A DNA stretch of 10,000 nucleotides from Chiua virens (GCA_019787685.1 JAHNUO010000099.1:20001-30000), one strand, 5' to 3'; counted from the first letter of the stretch, positions 1-7,679 are shown. The notes: generated by a model not told the origin, from the sequence alone. Translations and numbers: made by a program.

Positions 1-163
1 CACGACACACAAACTCACGCAAAACTTATTTTCAGTCGCTATGTTTTTTACGCACCACGACTTTTTGCACACACAACACTTATTTTCAGTCGCTATGTTT
101 TTTAAGCACCACGACTATTAGCACACACAAAACTTATTTTCAGTCGCTGTATCACCACGACTA
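1..163. repeat. 54-bp tandem repeat, about three copies
   Basis: The motif CACCACGACT recurs at 53, 107 and 153. The first full period is 54 bp; the next is 46 bp because it lacks part of the T-rich segment before CACCACGA. Each unit contains a short CACACA stretch, then CTTATTTTCAGTCGCTATG and a T-run. The window opens inside an earlier copy, so the array probably continues to the left. It is the array farthest downstream of this 28S and so probably nearest the next unit's promoter. Function unknown. Confidence 0.8.
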
Positions 164-436
164 TGTCAGTACTCTGCATGTTGATAATAGCACGTTCTTA
201 CGGATCGAATGCACTAAGTAAACAAGTCAAAAATCGTTTGCGTTTGATTAAGCGTTGATCTGACCGTACTCGCAATTTCACCGCACACACTACCACCTTC
301 CCGACATATATAGTTAAAATTGATATAGCTCCACTGAGGTTCTCGATCCACCAATCTGACTATCACGGTATAATCCACCGTGCATATGGCATCCAGGTGG
401 ATAGAGTTCACACTCGAGATCGATCAATAGCACCAG
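164..436. other. unique IGS stretch with one diverged spacer-repeat copy
   Basis: This is non-repetitive spacer between the 54-bp and 76-bp arrays. The 65-codon frame on the minus strand here has no recognisable domain and I do not count it as a gene. At about 361-400 lies a strongly diverged relative of the 76-bp repeat: it keeps CGGT, a short A/T segment, CCACC, TGCATATG and CATCCAGGTGG in the same order. It also keeps a 6-bp inverted repeat, CACGGT (364-369) with ACCGTG (377-382). This suggests the 76-bp array once extended further left and decayed at its edge. Confidence 0.6.
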
Positions 437-2139
437 GTACGGTAAATTCACCTTGCATATTCGTTTTTTCGGATCGACTATCCAACTGAAGTCATATGCA
501 CGGTAAATTCACCTTGCATATTCGTTTTATCTGATCGATGTCCAGGTGGTCGGCTATCCAACTGAAGTCATATGCACGGTAAATTCACCTTGCATATTCG
601 TTTTATCGGATCGATGTCCAAGTGGTCGGCTATCCAACTGAAGTCATATGCACGGTAAATTCACCTTGCATATTCGTTTTATCTGATCGATGTCCAGGTG
701 GTCGGCTATCCAACTGAAGTCATATGCACGGTAAATTCACCTTGCATATTCGTTTTATCGGATCGATGTCCAGTGGTCGGCTATCCAACTGAAGTCATAT
801 GCACGGTAAATTCACCATGCATATTCGTTTTATCGGATCGATGTCCAAGTGGTCGGCTATCCAACTGAAGTCATATGCACGGTAAATTCACCTTGCATAT
901 TCGTTTTATCGGATCGATGTCCAAGTGGTCGGCTATCCAACTGAAGTCATATGCACGGTAAATTCACCTTGCATATTCGTTTTATCGGATCGATGTCCAG
1001 GTGGTCGGCTATCCAACTGAAGTCATATGCACGGTAAATTCACCTTGCATATTCGTTTTATCTGATCGATGTCCAGGTGGTCGGCTATCCAACTGAAGTC
1101 ATATGTACGGTAAATTCACCTTGCATATTCGTTTTATCTGATCGATGTCCAAGTGGTCGTCTATCCAACTGAAGTCATATGCACGGTAAATTCACCATGC
1201 ATATTCGTTTTATCGGATCGATGTCCAAGTGGTCGGCTATCCAACTGAAGTCATATGCACGGTAAATTCACCTTGCATATTCGTTTTATCTGATCGATGT
1301 CCAAGTGGTCGTCTATCCAACTGAAGTCATATGTACGGTAAATTCACCTTGCATATTCGTTTATCTGATCGATGTCCAAGTGGTCGGCTATCCAACTGAA
1401 GTCATATGCACGGTAAATTCACCTTGCATATTCGTTTTATCTGATCGATGTCCAAGTGGTCGGCTATCCAACTGAAGTCATATGCACGGTAAATTCACCT
1501 TGCATATTCGTTTTATCTGATCGATGTCCAAGTGGTCGGCTATCCAACTGAAGTCATATGCACGGTAAATTCACCATTGCATATTCGTTTTATCTGATCG
1601 ATGTCCAAGTGGTCGTCTATCCAACTGAAGTCATATGCACGGTAAATTCACCATGCATATTCGTTTTATCTGGATCGATGTCCAAGTGGTCGGCTATCCA
1701 ACTGAAGTCATATGCACGGTAAATTCACCTTGCATATTCGTTTTATCTGATCGATGTCCAAGTGGTCGTCTATCCAATTGAAGTCATATGCACGGTAAAT
1801 TCACCATGCATATTCGTTTTATCTGATCGATGTCCAAGTGGTCGTCTATCCAATTGAAGTCATATGCACGGTAAATTCACCATGCATATTCGTTTTATCT
1901 GATCGATGTCCAAGTGGTCGGCTATCCAACTGAAGCATATGTACGGTAAATTCACCTTGCATATTCGTTTTATCTGATCGATGTCCAAGTGGTCGTCTAT
2001 CCAAATGAAGTCAATGCACGGTAAATGCGCCATGCATATAAGTCTTTTTTTCTGATTATTGTCCAGGTGATCGTCTATCCAAATGACGACATATGCACGG
2101 TAAATTCACCATGCATATTCGTTTTATCGGATCGATGTT
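437..2139. repeat. 76-bp tandem repeat array, about 22 copies
   Basis: Units begin with ATCCAACTGAAGTCATATG at 480, 556, 632 and then about every 76 bp to about 2074, preceded by a partial copy from about 437. Copies are highly similar; differences are single substitutions (GGATCGAT or TGATCGAT, CCTTGCAT or CCATGCAT, GTCGGCT or GTCGTCT) and one-base indels. The last two copies (from about 1999) are clearly decayed, as array ends usually are. Each unit holds a near-perfect 28-bp dyad, described separately. The array is an IGS subrepeat by position; a role as Pol I enhancer or spacer promoter is possible but unproven. Confidence 0.93.
494..521. promoter_or_regulatory. 28-bp near-palindrome, first of about 20 copies in the 76-bp array
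   Basis: The outer arms ATATGCA and TGCATAT pair perfectly, as do inner GGT with ACC and central AA with TT. Of 14 position pairs, 12 are complementary; the mismatches are C501 with T514 and A505 with C510. The same dyad recurs in nearly every unit. The CCATGCAT variant only changes one mismatch into another, while some copies with TATGTACGG lose one outer pair. A dyad of this size could be bound by a dimeric protein or fold as a hairpin in spacer RNA. Calling it regulatory is inference. Confidence 0.4.
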
Positions 2140-2238
2140 ATGTTAATAAAATCGCGAGTTTTTGTAAATTATATTAAATACACTGCGATATTGCTTCGGA
2201 ATAGTGTGAACATATATAAAACACCGCTGTATTATTGA

Positions 2239-2392
2239 ATGTGTGTGCGCGTGTGTGTGTGTATGTATGTGTGTATGAGTGTGTGTGTGGTGTGTGGTGT
2301 GTGTGGTGCGTGTGCGTGTGCGTGCGCGTGCGCTTGCGTGAACGTGTGTGTGTGTGTACCCGTACAATTGCGCGTGTGTGTTTGTGTTATAC
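2239..2392. repeat. GT/GC-rich simple-sequence tract
   Basis: This is a long alternating purine-pyrimidine run on the plus strand, mainly GTGTGT with interspersed GTGCGT and GTATGT steps and a GCGTGCGCGTGCGC core near 2318-2332. Tracts of this type can adopt left-handed Z-DNA under supercoiling, which is general knowledge rather than shown here. Both strands give open frames of low-complexity protein (V/C-rich or H/T-rich), which are artefacts. It lies between the 76-bp array and the 191-bp duplication. Confidence 0.85.
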
Positions 2393-2685
2393 ACTGTCAT
2401 ACCATTGATATGCATTCATTATCAATGCTGCCTGCGCTTGTTTAAACCCGGCTAAACTTTTTAAATTGCATACTTACAGAGGTATGTATCAAACTGAAAC
2501 CTGGCTAAATATAAATGCGTGCGCTTGCGTGAACGTGTGTGTGTGTACCCGTACAATTGCGTGTGTGTGTTGGCATGCATTCATTATCAATGCTGCCTGC
2601 GCGTGTTTGAAACCCGGCTAAACTTTTTAAATTGCATACTTACAGAGGTATGTATCAAACTGAAACCTGGCTAAATACAAATGCA
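2330..2685. repeat. 191-bp tandem duplication
   Basis: A block starting GCGCTTGCGTGAACG at 2330 recurs at 2521, a 191-bp offset. Both copies share a GTGT run, ACCCGTACAATTGCG, TGCATTCATTATCAATGC, CCCGGCTAAACTTTTTAAAT, TTACAGAGGTATGTATC and AACCTGGCTAAATA in order. Copy 2 is shorter because it lost about 25 bp after the GTGT run and changed locally. The two copies remain very similar, so the duplication is recent or homogenised. The low-complexity GTGT run at the joint is a plausible site for slippage or unequal crossing over. Confidence 0.88.
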
Positions 2686-3029
2686 TACATACAGGGGTGG
2701 GCACTAAAGCTTTCTATGTTCTATTTTTAATTAATATTATCATACGATTATTACTATTAATAGTGCATTATCCTTGTCGATTTTTTTACAAATATTATTT
2801 AGATTGTGTGTTTTCATAATCTAATATAATTGCTTTCATCTGGTCGTGGGTTCAATTTCCAATAGTGTCGCATTCTTTTTGTTTAATAAATCTTTTTTTT
2901 ATTTTTTTAAAAATCTATATTAATGTAATAATTCATTTAGATGCATAAAAAGACAAATGCCAGCGATGATATATATACATACATGTACAATACTTCCGAT
3001 GCGCAGTTTAAGTGCTCTCTTGCACGCTC
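2686..3029. other. AT-rich unique IGS segment
   Basis: No gene or tandem repeat is visible. The stretch is AT-rich, with T/A homopolymer runs near 2890-2912. At 2842-2860 there is a weak likeness to a tRNA T-arm (GTGGGTTCAATTTCC), too poor to call. The sequence just before 3030 may belong to the SINE-like element whose left edge I cannot fix. Confidence 0.6.
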
Positions 3030-3121
3030 CTGCCTGTGCGGCTTGGTGGCGATGACCATAGCGTCTTTGACTCGCAAGCCGTGGGTCCCGGGTTCGAATC
3101 CCGGCAAAAAAAAAAAAAAAA
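3030..3121 (+). mobile_element. tRNA-derived SINE-like element with poly(A) tail
   Basis: A perfect tRNA T-arm lies at 3088-3104: stem CCGGG, seven-base loop TTCGAAT, stem CCCGG. It contains a consensus Pol III B box (GGTTCGAATCC, 3091-3101). About 45 bp upstream, TGGTGGCGATGACC followed by TAGCG resembles an altered A box, and GACTCGCAAGC resembles the anticodon-side sequence of tRNA-like SINE heads. The T-arm is followed after one base by 16 A residues (3106-3121) instead of an acceptor stem, so this is not a working tRNA gene. I see no clear target-site duplication and the 5' boundary is uncertain. It could be a truncated SINE or a retroposed tRNA fragment. Confidence 0.6.
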
Positions 3122-3423
3122 CTTGGTTTTTTGTGGACGTCCGATTATTTGGAAGCTTTGGCCGGTACACGACATGGGCACCCAGGTGACTGGAACGATA
3201 AAAAAGTCCGTGGGCACGGAATATGTGCTAATGGACGTGTAAATCGTTTCTGGTTAAACAAGGGTGTGAGAGAGAGAATAAAGGGCCCCAAAAACTGAAA
3301 TTCACGCCTGTACCTCCACTATGGGAAAATTTGCTCGTAGAATAAATCGAATATCCTACAATCAATCGCACCCCTCCCCGTGCTACACTGTGGTATAATT
3401 TGTATGATGCCATCAGGTTGGCG
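3122..3423. other. unique IGS segment, nothing recognised
   Basis: This stretch of about 300 bp separates the SINE-like element from the 160-bp array. It contains a short purine run (about 3264-3286) and no tandem repeat, RNA gene or credible coding frame. The overlapping frames on both strands are short and without domain features. Confidence 0.6.
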
Positions 3424-5345
3424 AAAAAAAATCTTGTGTCTTGAATTTTGCCCAACTCATCGTCAAACGATTGATGCGAGCTGGGAAAATGGTATGCCGA
3501 TCGGAAACATAACGATTGGAATTTTTTTTTGAAACTCATGCTCGCCGTGGCGGCCACCAGGAGCCCACCAGGCGGCACGGTCGACGAAAAAAATTTTGTG
3601 TCTGAATTTTGCCCAACTCATCGTCAAACGATTGATGCGAGCTGGGAAAATGGTATGCCGATCGGAAACATAACGATTGGAATTTTTTTTGAAACTCATG
3701 CTCGCCGTGGCGGCCACCAGGAGCCCACCAGGCGGCACGGTCGACGAAAAAATTTTTGTGTCTGAATTTTGCCCAACTCATCGTCAAACGATTGATGCGA
3801 GCTGGGAAAATGGTATGCCGATCGGAAACATAACGATTGGAATTTTTTTTTGAAACTCATGCTCGCCGTGGCGGCCACCAGGAGCCCACCAGGCGGCACG
3901 GTCGACGAAAAAAATTTTGTGTCTGAAATTTTGCCCAACTCATCGTCAAACGATTGATGCGAGCTGGGAAAATGGTATGCCGATCGGAAACATAACGATT
4001 GGAATTTTTTTTTGAAACTCATGCTCGCCGTGGCGGCCACCAGGAGCCCACCAGGCGGCACGGTCGACGAAAAAATGTTTGTGTCTGAATTTTGCCAAAA
4101 CTCATCGTCAAACGATTGATGCGAGCTGGGAAAATGGTATGCCGATCGGAAACATAACGATTGGAATTTGTTTTTGGAACTCATGCTCGCCGTGGCGGCC
4201 ACCAGGAGCCCACCAGGCGGCACGGTCGACGAAAAAATTTTTGTGTCTGAATTTTGCCCAACTCATCGTCAAACGATTGATGCGAGCTGGGAAATGGTAT
4301 GCCGATCGGAAACATAACGATTGGATTTTTTTTTTTGAAACTCATGCTCGCCGTGGCGGCCACCAGGAGCCCACCAGGCGGCACGGTCGACGAAAAAATT
4401 TTTGTGTCTGAATTTTGCCCAACTCATCGTCAAACGATTGATGCGAGCTGGGAAAATGGTATGCCGATCGGAAACATAACGATTGGATTTTTTTTTGAAA
4501 CTCATGCTCGCCGTGGCGGCCACCAGGAGCCCACCAGGCGGCACGGTCGACGAAAAAATTTTTGTGTCTGAATTTTGCCAAACTCATCGTCAAACGATTG
4601 ATGCGAGCTGGGAAACATCGGAAACATAACGATTGGATTTTTTTTTTTTGAAACTCATGCTCGCCGTGGCGGCCACCAGGAGCCCACCAGGCGGCACGGT
4701 CGACGAAAAAATTTTGTGTCTGAATTTTGCCCAACTCATCGTCAAACGATTGATGCGAGCTGGGAAAATGGTATGCCGATCGGAAACATAACGATTGGAA
4801 TTTTTTTTTGAAACTCATGCTCGCCGTGGCGGCCACCAGGAGCCCACCAGGCGGCACGGTCGACGAAAAAATTTTGTGTCTGAATTTTGCCCAACTCATC
4901 GTCAAACGATTGATGCGAGCTGGGAAAATGGTATGCCGATCGGAAACATAACGATTGGAATTTTTTTTAAACTCATGCTCGCCGTGGCGGCCACCAGGAG
5001 CCCACCAGGCGGCACGGTCGACGAAAAAATTTTTGTGTCTGAATTTTGCCAACTTCATCGTCAAACGATTGATGCGAGCTGGGGAAAATGGTATGCCGAT
5101 CGGAAACATAACGATTGGAATTTTTTTTTTGAAACTCCTGCTCGCCGTGGCGGCCACCAGGAGCCCACCAGGCGGCACGGTCGACGAAAAAATTTTGTGT
5201 CTGAATTTTGCCCAACTCATCGTCAAACGATTGATGCGAGCTGGGAAATGGTATGCCGATCGGAAACATAACGATTGGAATTTTTTTTTGAAACTCATAC
5301 TCGCCGAAATGTCCAACAGACTGGCCACTGTCGACGATATAAAGA
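3424..5345. repeat. 160-bp tandem repeat array, 12 copies
   Basis: The motif GCCCAACTCATCGTCAAACG (or a close variant) recurs with its CCC at 3451, 3612, 3772, 3934, 4095, 4258, 4418, 4578, 4730, 4890, 5049 and 5211. Each unit has a hairpin ATCGT-CAA-ACGAT, the palindrome CCGATCGG, a T-run of about 8 to 11, a GC-rich block with CCACCAGG twice, GTCGAC and an A-run. Most length differences come from the T- and A-runs; the 4578 copy lacks about 9 bp before ATCGGAAAC. The last copy diverges after 5306, where the GC-rich block is replaced, typical of an array edge. Long open frames here arise because the GC-rich block lacks stops and copies are nearly identical; they are not genes. In transcription order this is the first array after the 28S. 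Confidence 0.95.
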
Positions 5346-5572
5346 ATACCAAATGATCGATTGCAGTATTGCTGTATTATAGGCTACTTTAATATCAGTT
5401 GACACAACATCTCACAACCATCAACCAAACATATACCAAAACATATACAACATCGCACAAACCATCAACCAAACATATACCAAACAATTTCAGTACACAA
5501 GTCCCCGGCCCCACCCGGCCCACAACAAACGCCCAGTACATTATAATAGAAATATGATTTCTCAATTCCGAT
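5346..5572 (-). other. 28S 3' flanking region
   Basis: This is the sequence immediately downstream of the 28S in transcription order, where pre-rRNA 3' processing and possibly Pol I termination would occur. It holds a 43-bp duplication (annotated separately) and a GC block at about 5503-5521 with CCCCGGCC and CCCGGCCC in close succession. No terminator can be named from sequence alone. Confidence 0.55.
5405..5487. repeat. 43-bp duplication in the 28S 3' flank
   Basis: Two copies start with CAACAT at 5405 and 5448. Both contain CCATCAACCAAACATATACC, with small differences (CTCACAACC against CGCACAAACC). The sequence is CA-rich on the plus strand and so GT-rich in the transcript. Function unknown. 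Confidence 0.8.
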
Positions 5573-5649
5573 ACAAATCGGCAAGCGAGAGCTAAGTTTC
5601 AGAGGATCGCAGTATGACGGCTGCTCTACCACTTACAACACTCTGCCTG

Positions 5650-5873
5650 TTACCAAAGTCGTTTACAATTGATTTCGAGTACCAGCATCGCCACAACCTA
5701 ATGTTTAGCCGAATGCAACTAGCTCGTCGAACAGGTGCTTTCGCCTCCCGCTCTCGCTATGTTACAAGGCAATTAGGCATAATAACTTCCGTCAAACACA
5801 AGTGAATGACTATCAAATGGTATTTGCCAAGCGACACCGGTGACCCCCTTACTATTGTTCTATCCAGCTCGGA

Positions 5874-5875
<2 letters not shown>
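5650..5875 (-). other. 28S expansion segment D12
   Basis: This is the variable segment near the 28S 3' end. It lies between the conserved GGATTATGCCTGAACGCCTC block (transcript sense) and the terminal block with GACGACTTT-like and GTAGAGCAGCC sequence. It contains CGGGAGGCGAAAGCACC-type hairpin sequence. Boundaries are approximate, set by where the conserved core stops. Confidence 0.55.
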
Positions 5876-5904
<29 letters not shown>

Positions 5905-5967
5905 ACGGACGTAGCGTCATACCACTGTTCGCTCGAACAAGTATTAAACCATTGGTCCGTACCTAGG

Positions 5968-5980
5968 TTCCTCTCGTACT
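5968..5980 (-). other. 28S sarcin-ricin loop
   Basis: The complement reads AGTACGAGAGGAA, the universal loop that binds elongation-factor GTPases and is the target of ribotoxins. The loop itself is intact. The flank on its 3' side is one base shorter than the usual animal form (CCTAGG where CCGCAGG is usual), which would weaken the closing stem. Confidence 0.9.
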
Positions 5981-6017
5981 ACGCAGGAATGCTGTTGGAA
6001 CAACGTATGTCATCAGA

Positions 6018-6043
<26 letters not shown>

Positions 6044-6055
<12 letters not shown>
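6044..6055 (-). other. 28S A-loop (aminoacyl-tRNA contact)
   Basis: The complement reads TGGGTTTAGACC, followed by GTCGTGAGACAGGTTAG. This is the standard eukaryotic A-loop helix that holds the CCA end of the aminoacyl-tRNA. It is intact. Confidence 0.85.
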
Positions 6056-6070
<15 letters not shown>

Positions 6071-6094
6071 CATGGGTGAACAATCCAACGCTTG

Positions 6095-6147
<53 letters not shown>

Positions 6148-6181
6148 GACGTCGCTATGAACGCTTGGCCGCCACAAGCCA

Positions 6182-6191
6182 GTTATCCCTA

Positions 6192-6198
<7 letters not shown>
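6182..6198 (-). other. 28S peptidyl-transferase strand
   Basis: The complement reads GTTACCATAGGGATAAC. The catalytic-side GGATAAC is intact. The eukaryotic standard has CCACAGGG here; this copy has CCATAGGG, one C-to-T change (plus-strand A at 6191). Confidence 0.85.
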
Positions 6199-6225
<27 letters not shown>

Positions 6226-6372
6226 GTTAAACCAAAAGGATCGATAGGCCGAGCTTTTGCTGTCTCTGTATGTACTGAATACCGAGATCAAGCCAGCATT
6301 TGCCCTTTTGCTCTATGTGTGGTTTCTGTCCGCACTGAGCTGGCCTTGGGACACCTCCGTTATTATTTGAGA

Positions 6373-6389
6373 GATGTACCGCCCCAGTC
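6373..6389 (-). other. 28S P-loop (peptidyl-tRNA contact)
   Basis: The complement reads GACTGGGGCGGTACATC, containing the GGGGC loop that pairs with the CCA end of the P-site tRNA. It is intact and matches other animals. Confidence 0.88.
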
Positions 6390-6424
6390 AAACTCCCCAC
6401 CTGGCAGTGTCCTTGATTTGGATC

Positions 6425-6725
6425 ATATCTAAGCCACGGAGTTAAACCAAATTTCTATGCAATACCCGACAACCGACCGTTCGCCGAAGCTACTAGGCCA
6501 ATACGCACAGGATCACACATATTGAAATTTGTTTGGTATGTATAACAAACATCTGGATATTTTGGAACTAGAAACTCGCATCAACACAAAATACCATAAG
6601 AACACCCACAAGTGAGCATCCATATAATGGCTATGTAAAATGATACACGTCCACCTCATCAAGTAAGTAAGGAAACAATAAGGGTAGTGGTATTTCATTG
6701 TTGATAAACCCGAAAGAATATCTCC
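6425..6725 (-). other. 28S expansion segment D10
   Basis: This variable segment lies between conserved GTAGCATAAGTGGGAG (transcript sense) and CAGGTGGGGAGTTTGACTGG. It retains TACCACTACCCTTATTGTTT and TTACTTACTTGATGAGG-like sequence, as in fly 28S. The left part is unique to this species as far as I can judge. Boundaries are approximate. Confidence 0.6.
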
Positions 6726-6806
6726 CACTTATGCTACACCCCTTATGTCTCCTTACAGTGCCAGACTAGAGTCAAGCTCAATAGGGTCTTCTTTCCCCAC
6801 TAATTA

Positions 6807-6858
<52 letters not shown>

Positions 6859-6859
6859 T

Positions 6860-6918
<59 letters not shown>

Positions 6919-6933
<15 letters not shown>

Positions 6934-6945
6934 GTTACTCCCGCC
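6919..6945 (-). other. 28S helix 69 with one extra base
   Basis: Helix 69 forms the B2a bridge to the small-subunit decoding centre. The animal standard is GGAGTAACTATGACTCTC. Here the transcript would read AGTAACCTATGAC, with one extra C (one of the two G at 6933-6934 on the plus strand) inside the loop. This loop hardly varies in length across life, so the insertion is a strong sign of a dead copy or a base-call error. Confidence 0.8.
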
Positions 6946-7089
6946 GTTTACCCGCGCTTACTTGAATTCTTCACGTTGACATTCAGAGCACTGGGCGAAA
7001 TCACATTGTGTCAACACCCGTTAGGGCCATCACAATGCGTTGTTTAATTAGACAGTCGGATTCCCCAGGTCCGTGCCAGTTCTGAATTA

Positions 7090-7275
7090 ATTGTTTATTG
7101 ATAATCGTTTTCGATGAACGGCCGCGAAGCCGCCACCAGCACAGCAAGAAAGTTCCACAATTTGATTATGAAATCTACTATCCGGGGAACGCATCGGCAC
7201 TTGCGCACCAACACTATTTACCCAGAACGAGCACATTAACCGTTATAATTGTTTTCCCCATCAAGCCCGACTATC
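7090..7275 (-). other. 28S expansion segment D8
   Basis: This variable segment lies between conserved AAGGATTGGCTCTGAAG with TGTGCTCGTTCTGGGTAAAT (transcript sense) and CAGAACTGGCACGGAC. It includes GTTCCCCGGATAGT and CAATTGTGGAACTTTCTTGCT, which also occur in fly D8. The open frame overlapping it is incidental. Confidence 0.6.
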
Positions 7276-7679
7276 TCAATCTTCAGAGCCAATCCTTATC
7301 CCGAAGTTACGGATCAATTTGCCGACTTCCCTTACCTACATTATTCTATCGACTAGAGACTCTTCACCTTGGAGACCGGCTGCGGATATCGGTACGGTCT
7401 GTTGAGAAGTTTGCGTGGCCCCACCATAGATTTTCAAGGTCCAAGGAGAAAATACTGACACAACAGTAAATGTCATGCTCTTCCAATCCATAAACCATAT
7501 CTCTCTGTGAAAGACTTCCATGGTTTTACGATTGTTCAACAGAAAAGAAAACTCTTCCAGTATCTCTCGAAGGCTTCTCTATGGTTGTTCCTGTTGCCAG
7601 GATGAGTGTAATAAGACCCATTTTTAATAAACAAACGTATACTCAACAGGTTACGAATTGGAACCGTATTCCCTTTCGC

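Larger units (their letters stand above)
1..5572 (-). other. rDNA intergenic spacer (IGS), partial
   Basis: This is the spacer downstream of the 28S gene, reaching toward the next rDNA unit, which would lie beyond the left edge. It is identified by its position beside the 28S 3' end and by its build: three separate tandem arrays (54, 76 and 160 bp units), a simple-sequence tract and short unique stretches, as is usual for insect rDNA spacers. In many animals such repeats act as Pol I enhancers, spacer promoters or terminators; here that role is inference from position only. No Pol I promoter or terminator could be identified by sequence, since these are not conserved between distant species. 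Confidence 0.85.

Noticed and set aside
214..411. A 65-residue frame on the minus strand
   Set aside because: It is short, has no recognisable domain, and overlaps a diverged spacer repeat; chance is the simplest explanation.
480..2140. CRISPR-like regular repeats
   Set aside because: The 76-bp units abut each other with no unique spacers, and the context is eukaryotic rDNA. It is an ordinary IGS tandem array.
2143..2445. Low-complexity frames on both strands over the GT tract (His/Thr-rich and Val/Cys-rich)
   Set aside because: They are direct translations of a dinucleotide repeat and have no start context or domain.
2842..2860. A second tRNA-like B box (GTGGGTTCAATTTCC)
   Set aside because: Only part of a T-stem can pair and there is no A box or tail. 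It may be a very old SINE remnant but cannot be supported.
3034..3106. A functional tRNA gene
   Set aside because: The T-arm is perfect, but the 3' acceptor strand is replaced by poly(A), the D and anticodon arms do not form standard stems, and no anticodon can be assigned.
4342..5352. A 336-residue open frame on the minus strand, and a 175-residue one at 3696-4223
   Set aside because: Both lie wholly in the 160-bp array. The protein is the same short segment read over and over, with frame jumps where homopolymer runs differ, and several other frames on both strands are equally open. This is a repeat artefact, not a gene.
7098..7539. Open frames of 123 and 67 residues on opposite strands, plus others at 5614-6024, 6513-6728 and 8686-9050
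   Set aside because: All fall inside the 28S rRNA gene, where the sequence is explained by conserved rRNA core and expansion segments.
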